The notes beneath the pieces are model-generated. The model was not told the DNA's origin. It made no database searches and saw nothing but the letters and a program-made list of their open reading frames with translations. A DNA stretch of 64,000 nt, taken from positions 766,501 through 830,500 of the forward strand of contig CCMO02000002.1 in the NCBI GenBank assembly GCA_000751295.2. The letters are read 5' to 3'. Positions within the stretch are counted from its first letter, which is position 1. Each line of letters starts with the position of its first letter. This document shows positions 45,754 through 54,072 of this stretch, piece by piece. The DNA is from a bacterium YEK0313. Lineage in GTDB: Bacteria > Pseudomonadota > Alphaproteobacteria > Rhizobiales > Phreatobacteraceae. The position numbers were made by a program, and so were the translations under genes.

Positions 45754-46929
45754 ATGGAGGCATCGGCGACCAGAACCGACCCGACTCCCGCGGCCAGCCC
45801 CAGGACCGACTGGCTGAGCCCGCTCAACCGGCGCCGGCTGGCCAATTTCCGGGCCAACAGGCGCGGCCTGTGGAGCCTCAGGCTGTTCCTCCTGCTGTTC
45901 GTGGCGACGCTGTTCGCCGAAGCGATCGCCAATGATCGCCCGCTCTACATCAATCTGGAGGGCCGGCATTATTTCCCGGTCCTGTTCGACTATTCCGAGC
46001 GCAGCCTCGGCGGCGAATTCGAAACGCCGGCCGACTACAAGGATCCGTTCCTGCTCGACCTGTTCGCCGAGAAGCAGGCCTTTCTGCTCTGGCCGCCGAT
46101 CCGGCACAGCGCCTCCTCCACCGTCAAGGACCCGGTGACGCCCTTTCCCTCCGCGCCGACCTGGATGCAGCGCGACAAGCTGCCCGACTGCGCCGCCGCC
46201 GAAGCCATGCCGCGCAGCCAGCGGCCGCAGGGGTCGAGCTATTGCACGCTCGGCAACTGGAACTGGCTCGGCACCGACGACCAGGGTCGCGACGTCGTCG
46301 CGCGGGTGATCTACGGCTTCCGCATCTCGGTGCTGTTCGGCCTGACCCTGACCATCATCTCCTCGCTGGTCGGCATCGCGGCCGGCGCCGTGCAGGGTTA
46401 TTTCGGCGGCTGGACCGACCTGCTGTTCCAGCGCTTCATCGAGATCTGGACGGCGATCCCCTCGCTCTACCTGCTGCTGATCATCTCCTCGGTGATCACG
46501 CCGAGCTTCTTCGTCCTGCTCGGCATTCTGCTCCTGTTCTCCTGGGTCGGGCTGGTCGGCCTGGTGCGCGCGGAGTTCCTGCGCGCCCGCAATTTCGAAT
46601 ATGTCAACGCGGCGCGCGCGCTCGGCGTCTCCTCGCTCACCATCATGAAGCGCCATCTCCTGCCCAATGCGATGGTCGCGACGGTCACCTTCCTGCCCTT
46701 CATCCTCTCGGGCAGCGTGATGACCCTGACCGCCCTCGACTTTCTCGGCTTCGGCCTGCCGGTCGGCTCGCCCTCGCTCGGCGAATTGCTGCAGCAGGGC
46801 AAGTCCAACCTGCAGGCGCCCTGGCTGGCGCTGACGGCCTTCGTCACGGTGGCCGTCATGCTGTCGCTGCTGATCTTCGCGGGGGAAGCGGTGCGCGATG
46901 CCTTCGACCCGCGCAAGACCTTCGCGTGA
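45754..46929 (+). CDS. yejE: Microcin C/peptide ABC transporter permease YejE
   Basis: YejE is the second permease subunit. The 391-residue protein has the long YejE periplasmic stretch (KDPVTPFPSAPTWMQRDKLP) after the first segment, LGTDDQGRDVVARVIYGFRI near residue 165, and the EAA motif VNAARALGVSSLTIMKRHLL near 285. It fits the family in length. Its stop codon overlaps the GTG start of a PIN-domain gene by 4 nt. The yejF ATPase gene lies beyond that insertion. Confidence 0.95.
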   Translation: MEASATRTDPTPAASPRTDWLSPLNRRRLANFRANRRGLWSLRLFLLLFVATLFAEAIANDRPLYINLEGRHYFPVLFDYSERSLGGEFETPADYKDPFLLDLFAEKQAFLLWPPIRHSASSTVKDPVTPFPSAPTWMQRDKLPDCAAAEAMPRSQRPQGSSYCTLGNWNWLGTDDQGRDVVARVIYGFRISVLFGLTLTIISSLVGIAAGAVQGYFGGWTDLLFQRFIEIWTAIPSLYLLLIISSVITPSFFVLLGILLLFSWVGLVGLVRAEFLRARNFEYVNAARALGVSSLTIMKRHLLPNAMVATVTFLPFILSGSVMTLTALDFLGFGLPVGSPSLGELLQQGKSNLQAPWLALTAFVTVAVMLSLLIFAGEAVRDAFDPRKTFA

Positions 46930-47402
46930 CGCCGGACGGAACGACCGTGGCGGTGCCGGTCTATCTCGACGCCAATGTGCTGATCCGGCTGATGGAGCGA
47001 TCGGAGGCCGCCGCCGGCGCCCTCGATCCCGTCTGGGAGCGGATCGAGGCCGGACGGCTCGCCGCGGTGACGAGCTGGCTCAGCTATGCCGAGGTGCTGG
47101 TGCAGCCGCTACGGGCCCGCGATGACGGCCTCGTCCTCGGCTACGACGACCTGTTCGCCGGCCAGGTCCTGCCGCTCACCGTCAGCCCCGTCACCGCCGA
47201 GGTGCTGCGCACGGCGGCACATTTGCGCGCCCGGCTGCCGGCACTGAAACTGACCGACGCCATCCACCTCGCGACCGCCGAGGCCGCCGGCTGCCGCGCC
47301 CTGCTGTCGGGCGACAGGAAGCTTGGCCTTGCCGGCAACATCGACCTGATCGACCCCGAATCCCCGCGCGATCTCGACCGTTTCCTGAGGGCCCTGCCAT
47401 GA
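46926..47402 (+). CDS. PIN-domain protein (VapC-like) inside the yej operon
   Basis: The 158-residue protein begins at GTG 46926, overlapping yejE by 4 nt, and overlaps yejF by 4 nt (ATGA). PIN acidic residues are in place: Asp in VYLDANVLIRL near residue 15, Glu in WLSYAEVLVQ, Asp in LKLTDAIHLATA and Asp in LLSGDRKLGL. It looks like a VapC-type RNase, but no antitoxin gene adjoins it. Close packing suggests stable operon membership rather than a recent mobile insert. GTG 46947 or 46953 are other possible starts. Its function is unknown. Confidence 0.88.
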   Translation: MTPDGTTVAVPVYLDANVLIRLMERSEAAAGALDPVWERIEAGRLAAVTSWLSYAEVLVQPLRARDDGLVLGYDDLFAGQVLPLTVSPVTAEVLRTAAHLRARLPALKLTDAIHLATAEAAGCRALLSGDRKLGLAGNIDLIDPESPRDLDRFLRALP

Positions 47403-49057
47403 CCAGCGACAGCGCCGGCACCGACGCCATCGAAACGCCGCTCCTGTCGGTGCGCGAACTGTCGGTCGCGTTCCGCCAGGCCGGCGCCGAAACGCTGGCG
47501 GTTGACCGGATCTCGTTCGACGTCCGGCGCGGCGAGACGGTCGCGCTGGTCGGCGAATCCGGCTCCGGCAAGTCGGTGTCGGCCCTGTCGGTGATGAAGC
47601 TCCTGCCCTATCCGGCCGCCTCGCACCCGTCGGGCGAGATCCTGTTCCGCGGCCGCGACCTGATCGCGGCGGACGAGCCGGCCATGCGCGAGGTGCGCGG
47701 CAACGACATCACCATCGTGTTCCAGGAACCGATGACCTCGCTCAACCCGCTGCATACGGTGGGACAGCAGGTGGCCGAGGTGCTGACCCTGCACAAGGGC
47801 CTGTCGGAGGCGCAGGCCCTCAAGCGCGCCGTCGAGCTGCTCGGCAAGGTCGGCATTCCCGATCCCGCCCAGCGGCTCGACAGCTATCCGCACCAGCTCT
47901 CGGGCGGCCAGCGCCAGCGGGTGATGATCGCCATGGCGCTCGCCAACGAACCGGACCTGCTGATCGCCGACGAACCGACGACCGCGCTCGACGTGACCGT
48001 GCAGGCGCAGATCCTGGCGCTGCTGAAGGACCTGCAGCGCCAGGAGGGCATGGCCATCCTGTTCATCACCCACGACCTCGGCATCGTCCGCAAGATCGCC
48101 GACCGGGTCTGCGTCATGCGCTACGGCAAGATCGTCGAGCAGGGGCCGGTCGCCGACATCTTCGAGCGGCCGACCCACCCCTATACGCGCGCGCTGATGG
48201 CGGCCGAGCCGGCGCCGGTCGAGCGCGGCGACAAGGCCGACGGGCCGGTCGTGATGGAGGCCCGCGACCTCAAGGTCTGGTTCCCGATCAAGCGTGGCCT
48301 GCTGCGCCGCACCGTCGGCCATGTGAAGGCGGTCGACGGCCTGTCGATCGCCGTGCGCCAGGGCCGCACCCTCGGCATCGTCGGCGAGTCCGGCTCGGGC
48401 AAGACGACACTCGGCCTCGCCCTGCTGCGGCTGATCTCCTCGGAAGGCACCATCGTGTTCATGGGCAAGCCCATTGCCGGGCTCGGCTTCAAGGCGATGC
48501 AGCCGAACCGGCGGCACATGCAGGTGGTGTTCCAGGATCCCTATGGCTCGCTGTCGCCACGCATGTCGGTGGCCGAGATCGTCGGCGAGGGCCTCAACGT
48601 GCATCACCGCGGGCTGAGCGCCGCCGAACGCGAGCAGCGCGTCATCGCCGCCCTGACCGATGTCGGCCTGGACCCTGCAACGCGCCATCGTTATCCGCAC
48701 GAATTTTCCGGCGGCCAACGCCAGCGCATCGCCATTGCACGCGCCATGGTACTGGAGCCCTCCTTCGTGCTCCTGGACGAGCCGACCTCGGCGCTCGACC
48801 GCATCGTCCAGGCCCAGATCGTCGATCTCCTGCGCGACCTCCAGGCCAGGCGCGATCTCACCTATCTCTTCATCTCGCACGACCTGAAGGTGGTTTCGGC
48901 GCTCGCCGACGACATCATCGTGATGAAGGGCGGCAAGATCGTCGAGGCCGGCCCCGCGGCGCGGGTGTTCAAGTCGCCCGAGAACGACTACACCAAGGCG
49001 CTTTTCGCCGCCGCCTTCGATCTTGCTCCCGTCGGAAATGGAAGTACCGCACCGTGA
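47399..49057 (+). CDS. yejF: Microcin C/peptide ABC transporter ATPase YejF
   Basis: YejF powers the importer and has two fused ATPase domains. The 552-residue protein carries two Walker A motifs (GESGSGKSVSAL near residue 55, GESGSGKTTLGL near 330). The two signature motifs are LSGGQRQRVMIAMAL and FSGGQRQRIAIARAM, and the two Walker B regions are LLIADEPTTALD and VLLDEPTSALD. Length and order match YejF. It overlaps the PIN gene before it and ghrA after it by 4 nt each. Confidence 0.96.
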   Translation: MTSDSAGTDAIETPLLSVRELSVAFRQAGAETLAVDRISFDVRRGETVALVGESGSGKSVSALSVMKLLPYPAASHPSGEILFRGRDLIAADEPAMREVRGNDITIVFQEPMTSLNPLHTVGQQVAEVLTLHKGLSEAQALKRAVELLGKVGIPDPAQRLDSYPHQLSGGQRQRVMIAMALANEPDLLIADEPTTALDVTVQAQILALLKDLQRQEGMAILFITHDLGIVRKIADRVCVMRYGKIVEQGPVADIFERPTHPYTRALMAAEPAPVERGDKADGPVVMEARDLKVWFPIKRGLLRRTVGHVKAVDGLSIAVRQGRTLGIVGESGSGKTTLGLALLRLISSEGTIVFMGKPIAGLGFKAMQPNRRHMQVVFQDPYGSLSPRMSVAEIVGEGLNVHHRGLSAAEREQRVIAALTDVGLDPATRHRYPHEFSGGQRQRIAIARAMVLEPSFVLLDEPTSALDRIVQAQIVDLLRDLQARRDLTYLFISHDLKVVSALADDIIVMKGGKIVEAGPAARVFKSPENDYTKALFAAAFDLAPVGNGSTAP

Positions 49058-50004
49058 CGACCCTGCTGCTCGGCATCACCGCCTGGGACCCGGAGCCCTG
49101 GCGCACCCGCTTCCAGAACGCCCTGCCCGGCTGGACCGTGGTCCTCGACACGGAGGCCTATGACCCCGCGGCGATCAGCTATGCGGCCGCCTGGAAGCAG
49201 CGCGAGGGCGCTTTCTCGGCCCTGCCGAACCTGAAGGCGATCTTTTCGCTCGGCGCCGGCGTCGACCACCTGTTCAAGGACAAGAAGCTCCCCGAGGGCG
49301 TGCCGATCGTCCGCGTGGTCGACCCCGACCTCACCACGCGCATGTCGGAATATGTCGTCATGCACTGCCTGATGGCGCTGCGGCGCGTGCGCATCTATGA
49401 CGGCTTCCAGCGCGAGCGCTCCTGGACCGACCTGCGCGACCAGCCGCAGGCGAGCGACATTCGCGTCGGCCTGCTCGGCACCGGACAGCTCGGCCAGGAC
49501 GCGGCCATGAAGCTCGGCGTGATGGGCTTCAAGGTGGCCGGCTGGAGCCGCCGGCCGAAGGAGATCGCCGGCGTGGAGATGTTCCATGGCGACGAGGGCC
49601 TCGCCGCCATCGCGTCCGTTTCCGACATCCTGGTGGCGATCCTGCCGCTGACACCCGACACGGCCGGCTTCCTCAACGCCCGTCTGTTCGCCCGCATGCC
49701 CAAGGCCGAGGCGATCGGCGGGCCTGTGCTGATCAATGTCGGCCGCGGCGGGCTGCAGGTCGAGGCCGACATTCTCGCCGCCCTCGACAGCGGCAAGCTC
49801 GGCGCGGCCGTGCTCGACGTCTTCGAAACCGAGCCGCTGCCGGTAACGAGCCCGCTCTGGCTGCATCCGAAGGTGACGGTGACGCCGCACAATTCGGCCA
49901 TCTCCTCGCCGCCGGCGATCGCCGCCTATGTCGCCGGGCAGATCCTGGCGGCCGAGCGCGGCGAGCCGCTGACCAATGTGGTCGATCCGAAACACGGCTA
50001 TTGA
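49054..50004 (+). CDS. ghrA: Glyoxylate/hydroxypyruvate reductase A
   Basis: GhrA reduces glyoxylate and hydroxypyruvate with NADPH. The 316-residue D-2-hydroxyacid dehydrogenase has the N-terminal FSLGAGVDHLF, the nucleotide fold VGLLGTGQLGQDAAM near residue 140, the catalytic Arg in INVGRGGLQVE near 230, and the His in VTVTPHNSAISSP near 280. It starts at GTG 49054 and overlaps yejF by 4 nt, so it closes the yej operon. A metabolic reason for this pairing is not apparent. Confidence 0.93.
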   Translation: MTTLLLGITAWDPEPWRTRFQNALPGWTVVLDTEAYDPAAISYAAAWKQREGAFSALPNLKAIFSLGAGVDHLFKDKKLPEGVPIVRVVDPDLTTRMSEYVVMHCLMALRRVRIYDGFQRERSWTDLRDQPQASDIRVGLLGTGQLGQDAAMKLGVMGFKVAGWSRRPKEIAGVEMFHGDEGLAAIASVSDILVAILPLTPDTAGFLNARLFARMPKAEAIGGPVLINVGRGGLQVEADILAALDSGKLGAAVLDVFETEPLPVTSPLWLHPKVTVTPHNSAISSPPAIAAYVAGQILAAERGEPLTNVVDPKHGY

Positions 50005-50110
50005 GCGGAGGACGGGCCTCCGCGCGGCTCGTCACGCAGGCGTGACTTGCCTCGGCAGCCCGGGGCGTTGCCATGGTGCGGCCATCCGCGCCACCCATGA
50101 TGTGACCGCC

Positions 50111-50812
50111 ATGCTGACCCGCCGCCACCTCGTCCTGACCGGAGCGCTCGCCGCGCCCGTCCTCGTCGCCTCTGCCGCGGCCCTGCCGGCGCGCGCGGAC
50201 GATGCCTGGTTCGCGCTGCGCGGGCCCGACGGCAGGACCGTCGCCAACCACCGCGTGCCGGTGGAGCTCGAAAGCGAGATCATCGATCTCGACAACGGCT
50301 TCTCGATCGGCTCGCAGAGCCCCGACCTGACGCTGACCGAGATCTACGATTCCAATTGCGGCTATTGCCGGCGCGCGGCCGCCGACGTGAAGGCCATGGC
50401 CGAGGCCGACCCCGACCTTCGCATCCGCTTCATCAACGCGCCGAGCCTCGGCCTGCCCTCGTTCCAGGCGGCGCGCGTCGAATATGCGGTGAAGAAGGTC
50501 GGCGGCGAGGACAAGGCCCGGGCATTCCACGACCGCTCCATGGCCGCGCGTGGCGTGTTCGACGGCATCCGGGCGCTCGACGTCGCCCGCGACATCGGTC
50601 TCGATGTCGACGAGGTCGAGAAGGCCGCCGACAGCCAGGAGGTCGGCGACGTGCTGGCCCAGGCCGTGCGTCTCGCCAATGCCGCCAATCTCGCGGCAAC
50701 GCCGTCCTGGCTGATCGCGGGGGTCGCGCTGATCGGCTGGCCGGGCCGCGGCACGATCGAATCGGCGGTACGCGCGGTGCGCGAATGCGACAAGCCGGTC
50801 TGCGACGGCTGA
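50111..50812 (+). CDS. DsbA-family thiol oxidoreductase
   Basis: The 233-residue protein has a Tat-like signal (MLTRRHLVLTGALAAPVLVA) and a DsbA-type thioredoxin fold with an inserted helical domain. The redox site is DSNCGYCRRAA near residue 82, and the cis-Pro loop is AATPSWLIAGV near residue 200. It resembles DsbA/ScsC-type periplasmic proteins that make or repair disulfides. The start at 50111 fits the signal. It lies 106 nt after ghrA and could be a separate transcript. No dsbB is nearby. Confidence 0.9.
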   Translation: MLTRRHLVLTGALAAPVLVASAAALPARADDAWFALRGPDGRTVANHRVPVELESEIIDLDNGFSIGSQSPDLTLTEIYDSNCGYCRRAAADVKAMAEADPDLRIRFINAPSLGLPSFQAARVEYAVKKVGGEDKARAFHDRSMAARGVFDGIRALDVARDIGLDVDEVEKAADSQEVGDVLAQAVRLANAANLAATPSWLIAGVALIGWPGRGTIESAVRAVRECDKPVCDG

Positions 50813-50828
50813 ACCGGCCCCCGCCGCC

Positions 50829-51683
50829 TCAGACCGACAGCCGCCGGACGCTGGTGATCGCTCCGAACGACTTGGCGGCGATCCGCTCGACCGCCTCGGC
50901 CACGTCCTCTTCCGCCACCATCATGTGGTGGCCATTGGCATGGAGGAGGCGCGTCGGGCTCGCCATGATGCCGACATGGCCCTTCCAGAACATCAGGTCG
51001 CCGCGCCGGAGCCCCTGAAGGTCCGCGCCCGAGGCGAGGGCCACGCCGAGCGCGCGCTCCTGCATGTCGGTGTCGCGCGGGGCCGCGATGCCGGCGGCTT
51101 CCAGCGCGGTCTGCACGAGACCCGAACAGTCGAGGCCGAGGCTGGTGCGCCCGCCCCAGAGATAGGGCGTGCCGCGATAGGTCTCGGCCACCGCGACGAA
51201 ATCCTCGGCATGCTCGCCGATCGCCCGGATATGGCGGGCAATGACATGGGCGCCGGTATCGGTGACGGCGAAATCGCCGGCAAGGCCGGTCACCGTCAGG
51301 CCGGCATTCATCGGGATCAGACCGGTCGGCGGCAGCTTGATGCCGGGCCCGGGATAGAGATAGGTGCGCAGCACCGCCACGCGGTGCGTCGCGGCCGCCG
51401 GGGCGCCGAAAGCCTCGGCCGGGGCATAGCCGACATAGCCGTCGCGGCCCGACTGCAAATAGGCCCAGCCGCCGGCCTCGTCGTAGATGGTCACCGGCTC
51501 GCCATAGGTCAGCTCGGTGTCGAGCATCGCTTCGGCGCGCGGCGCGCCGCGCAGCGGCACGATCGGCGCCGCGACCCGTGCGGACCTCCCCTCGACAAAG
51601 CGGGCGGCCTCCACCCGGCCCTTCAGGCTGGCTGCAGCGAGGTCGGGGCGGGCCGGCGTCAGGCGGCGATCGAAAGCAGTCAT
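50829..51683 (-). CDS. NlpC/P60-family cysteine peptidase
   Basis: The 284-residue protein has two SH3-like regions in its first 160 residues (PLRGAPRAEAMLDTELTYGE, YVGYAPAEAFG) and a C-terminal NlpC/P60 domain. The catalytic Cys is in LGLDCSGLVQTAL near residue 188 and the His in FWKGHVGIMAS near 235. Relatives cut peptide bonds in cell-wall peptides, often gamma-D-glutamyl bonds. No signal peptide is seen, so it may act on recycled muropeptides in the cytoplasm. It is convergent with the DsbA-like gene. Confidence 0.9.
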   Translation of the reverse strand: MTAFDRRLTPARPDLAAASLKGRVEAARFVEGRSARVAAPIVPLRGAPRAEAMLDTELTYGEPVTIYDEAGGWAYLQSGRDGYVGYAPAEAFGAPAAATHRVAVLRTYLYPGPGIKLPPTGLIPMNAGLTVTGLAGDFAVTDTGAHVIARHIRAIGEHAEDFVAVAETYRGTPYLWGGRTSLGLDCSGLVQTALEAAGIAAPRDTDMQERALGVALASGADLQGLRRGDLMFWKGHVGIMASPTRLLHANGHHMMVAEEDVAEAVERIAAKSFGAITSVRRLSV

Positions 51684-51729
51684 CCCTCAGCCTTTAGCAC
51701 ACCCCGGTTTACGAGCCATGTCCGCCACC

Positions 51730-52080
51730 TCACGGCGGCAGGCTGCGTGCCTGCGCCACCACGAGATCGCCGAGCCGCTCGATGGCGAGCGCGCCCTTCA
51801 CCGTGCGCTGGATGACGACGTCGCGGCGGTCGCGCTCGTCGCGGCGGCGGGAGACCAGGTCGAGCTTGCCCATGCTGTCGAGCGCCCGGGTGATGACCGG
51901 TTTCGTCACCTTCAGCCGGGCGGCGAGGTCGCGCACATGGTGCGGCGGCGGCTCGAGATAGATGGTCAGGAGGATGGCGAGCTGGCGGGCGCTGAGATCG
52001 GGCTCGCCGTCCTGGACGAGCGCCAGCGACAGGTCGTGCATCAGCTTGATCGCCTGGGCAGGTCGCAAATGGACAGCCAT
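51730..52080 (-). CDS. MarR-family winged-helix regulator
   Basis: The 116-residue protein has the MarR-like winged helix (VRDLAARLKVTKPVITRALD near residue 50, followed by the wing LVSRRRDERDRRDVVIQRT). It is short for MarR and lacks much of the C-terminal dimer helix. The start at 52080 has GAGG 8 nt upstream; a GTG six bases earlier is less likely. A perfect 12-bp palindrome lies 19 bp upstream and is a candidate operator for it and perhaps for the divergent yqaA-type gene. Confidence 0.85.
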   Translation of the reverse strand: MAVHLRPAQAIKLMHDLSLALVQDGEPDLSARQLAILLTIYLEPPPHHVRDLAARLKVTKPVITRALDSMGKLDLVSRRRDERDRRDVVIQRTVKGALAIERLGDLVVAQARSLPP

Positions 52081-52098
52081 CGGCACGCCTCAACTCGT

Positions 52099-52110
52099 TA
52101 CGGAGCCGTA
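52099..52110. promoter_or_regulatory. Palindrome between divergent MarR and YqaA genes
   Basis: TACGGAGCCGTA consists of TACGG and CCGTA arms around AG. It lies 19 bp before the MarR-type gene and 63 bp before the YqaA-type gene, which fits an autoregulatory operator. Confidence 0.4.
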
Positions 52111-52172
52111 TTAAACGGCCGTGAAAGTCCCTGTGCAAGAGCCGGCCGCCGTGGCAAGAGGGCGCGCCGCCA

Positions 52173-52670
52173 ATGCTGGCCCGGAAAGGCCCGATCTTGC
52201 TCGCCGACGTCACCACCCTCGCCACCATGGCCGCCGCCGCCTTCTCGGCCGCGACGCTTCTGCCCGGGGGCTCGGAGCTGGTCTTCGTCGGCTTCATCGC
52301 GGCCGGCTATCCGCATCCCATGATGCTGTTCCTGGTCGCGACCGCAGCCAATATTGCCGGAGGCCTTACCAATTGGTGGATCGGCACGCTGATCGCGCGC
52401 GGCGCCGACAGCACGACCGGTCATGCCTGGCTCGAGCGCTTCCGCCTGCCGTCCGACATGGTCGAGCGCGTTCATCGCCTGTTCGGCCGGTTCGGCTGGG
52501 CGGCGCTGCTGCTGTGCTGGCTGCCGGTCATCGGCGATCCGATCACGCTCGTCGCCGGCATGGCCCGCTACCCGTTCCTGCCCACCCTGGTGCTGACCGG
52601 CATCGCGCGCACCATCCGCTACGGCGTCATCTGGCTCGGCGCGACCGGCGCCATCGCCGCCTTGAGCTGA
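52173..52670 (+). CDS. YqaA-family (VTT/DedA-like) membrane protein
   Basis: The 165-residue protein is a short VTT-domain membrane protein. It has the family motif region GFIAAGYPHPMMLFLVATAA with NIAGGLTNWWIG near residue 60 and the Gly/Pro-rich re-entrant piece LPVIGDPITLVAGMARYPFL near 120. Longer relatives flip lipids or act in membrane homeostasis; the role of YqaA is not settled. It diverges from the MarR gene and is followed 79 nt later by a drug-efflux gene on the same strand. Confidence 0.85.
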   Translation: MLARKGPILLADVTTLATMAAAAFSAATLLPGGSELVFVGFIAAGYPHPMMLFLVATAANIAGGLTNWWIGTLIARGADSTTGHAWLERFRLPSDMVERVHRLFGRFGWAALLLCWLPVIGDPITLVAGMARYPFLPTLVLTGIARTIRYGVIWLGATGAIAALS

Positions 52671-52749
52671 CGACGGCTGCCCGCCGGCTCGGCTCGACAG
52701 GGGCGCACGGCTCGCGTAGAGCGACGCCTTCATTCCGGAACCCGCGCAG

Positions 52750-53949
52750 ATGGCCTTTCGTCCCGACAGCCTTGCCCTGACCATGCTGCTGTCGGTGCTG
52801 ATCGGGCTCGGGCCGCTGTCGACCGACATGTATCTGCCCTCGCTGCCCGATATCGGCCGCCTGCTCGGCGCCTCGACGGCCGAGGTTCAGCTCACCCTCT
52901 CGGCCTTCCTCGCCGGCTTCGCCCTCGGCCAGATCATCTACGGACCGCTCTCGGACAAATATGGCCGCCGCCCCGTGCTGATCGGCGCCCTCGTTCTCTA
53001 CGGCTTCGGCACGGCAGTCTGCGCAAGCTCCGGCTCGATCGAGATGCTGACGGGCGCCCGCGCGCTGCAGGCGCTCGGCGCCGCCGGCCCCATCGTGGTG
53101 GCCCGCGCCGTGGTGCGCGACCTCTACGACGGGCGGCGCGCCGCGCGCGAACTGGCCCTGATGGGCACGATCATGAGCGTGGTGCCGGCCCTCGCGCCGA
53201 TCGGCGGCGGTTTCGCCCATGTCGCCTTCGGCTGGCGCTCCACCTTCCTCATTGCGCTCGCCTTCGGCATCGGCGCCCTTGTCCTGGTGGTGACCCGCCT
53301 GCCGGAAACGCTGAAGGTGCGCTCGACCGCGCCGATCTCGCCGCTCGGCATTCTCAGGACCTTCGGCGGCATCGTCACCAACCGCACCTTCGCCGCCAAT
53401 ACCGCGATCTATGCGGCCGGCTATGCCGGTCTCTTCTCCTTCATCTCCGCCTCGTCCTTCGTCATGCAGGATCTCTACGGCCTCAGCCCGATCGGCGCGG
53501 GAGCGGCCTTCGGCAGCTGCGTGGTCGGCTTCGTCAGCGGCAGCCTCGGCGGCACCCGGCTCGTCCTGCGCAAGGGCGAAGACTGGACCATCCGCACCGG
53601 CGTGACGCTGCAGGTGATCGGCGGGCTGGCCATGGTGGCGGCGCTCGCGGCCGGCGGATTCGGCCCGGCCGGCGTGCTCGTGCCGATGGCGATCAATACC
53701 TGCGGTTTCGGCCTGACCATGCCGCAGACCCTGGCCGGCGCCATGAAACCGTTTCCCGACAAGGCGGGAGCCGCCTCCTCGCTCGCCGGCTTCATCCAGA
53801 TGACGTCCGGGGCGGTGACCGGCATCCTGGTCGGTCACGGCCTCGGCTCCAGCGCCTGGCCGCTGGCGATCGCGGTCAGCGCCACCGCGCTGCTCGCGCT
53901 CGCGGTCTTCCTCGTTTCCGGTCCGGCCCGGCGCAACCCATCCGTGTGA
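52750..53949 (+). CDS. Bcr/CflA-family multidrug efflux transporter
   Basis: The 399-residue major-facilitator protein has 12 membrane segments. It shows the Bcr/CflA start LIGLGPLSTDMYLPSLPDIG and the loop motif QIIYGPLSDKYGRRPVLIGA near residue 60. Relatives export bicyclomycin, sulfonamides, chloramphenicol or peptides with protons. The exact substrate is not evident. It follows the YqaA gene on the same strand; the pair may respond to the neighbouring MarR regulator, which is inference. Confidence 0.92.
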   Translation: MAFRPDSLALTMLLSVLIGLGPLSTDMYLPSLPDIGRLLGASTAEVQLTLSAFLAGFALGQIIYGPLSDKYGRRPVLIGALVLYGFGTAVCASSGSIEMLTGARALQALGAAGPIVVARAVVRDLYDGRRAARELALMGTIMSVVPALAPIGGGFAHVAFGWRSTFLIALAFGIGALVLVVTRLPETLKVRSTAPISPLGILRTFGGIVTNRTFAANTAIYAAGYAGLFSFISASSFVMQDLYGLSPIGAGAAFGSCVVGFVSGSLGGTRLVLRKGEDWTIRTGVTLQVIGGLAMVAALAAGGFGPAGVLVPMAINTCGFGLTMPQTLAGAMKPFPDKAGAASSLAGFIQMTSGAVTGILVGHGLGSSAWPLAIAVSATALLALAVFLVSGPARRNPSV

Positions 53950-54072
53950 CGACCGCCTGTCACGCGCGGTCATGACCGGATAGCCGCCGGCCATGCGGCC
54001 GTTGCTCTGTACGGCTCTTTTGAAATGGACTAATCACGCGGCATTCGAGATGCGCTTTCAAAGGGGCAGGAG

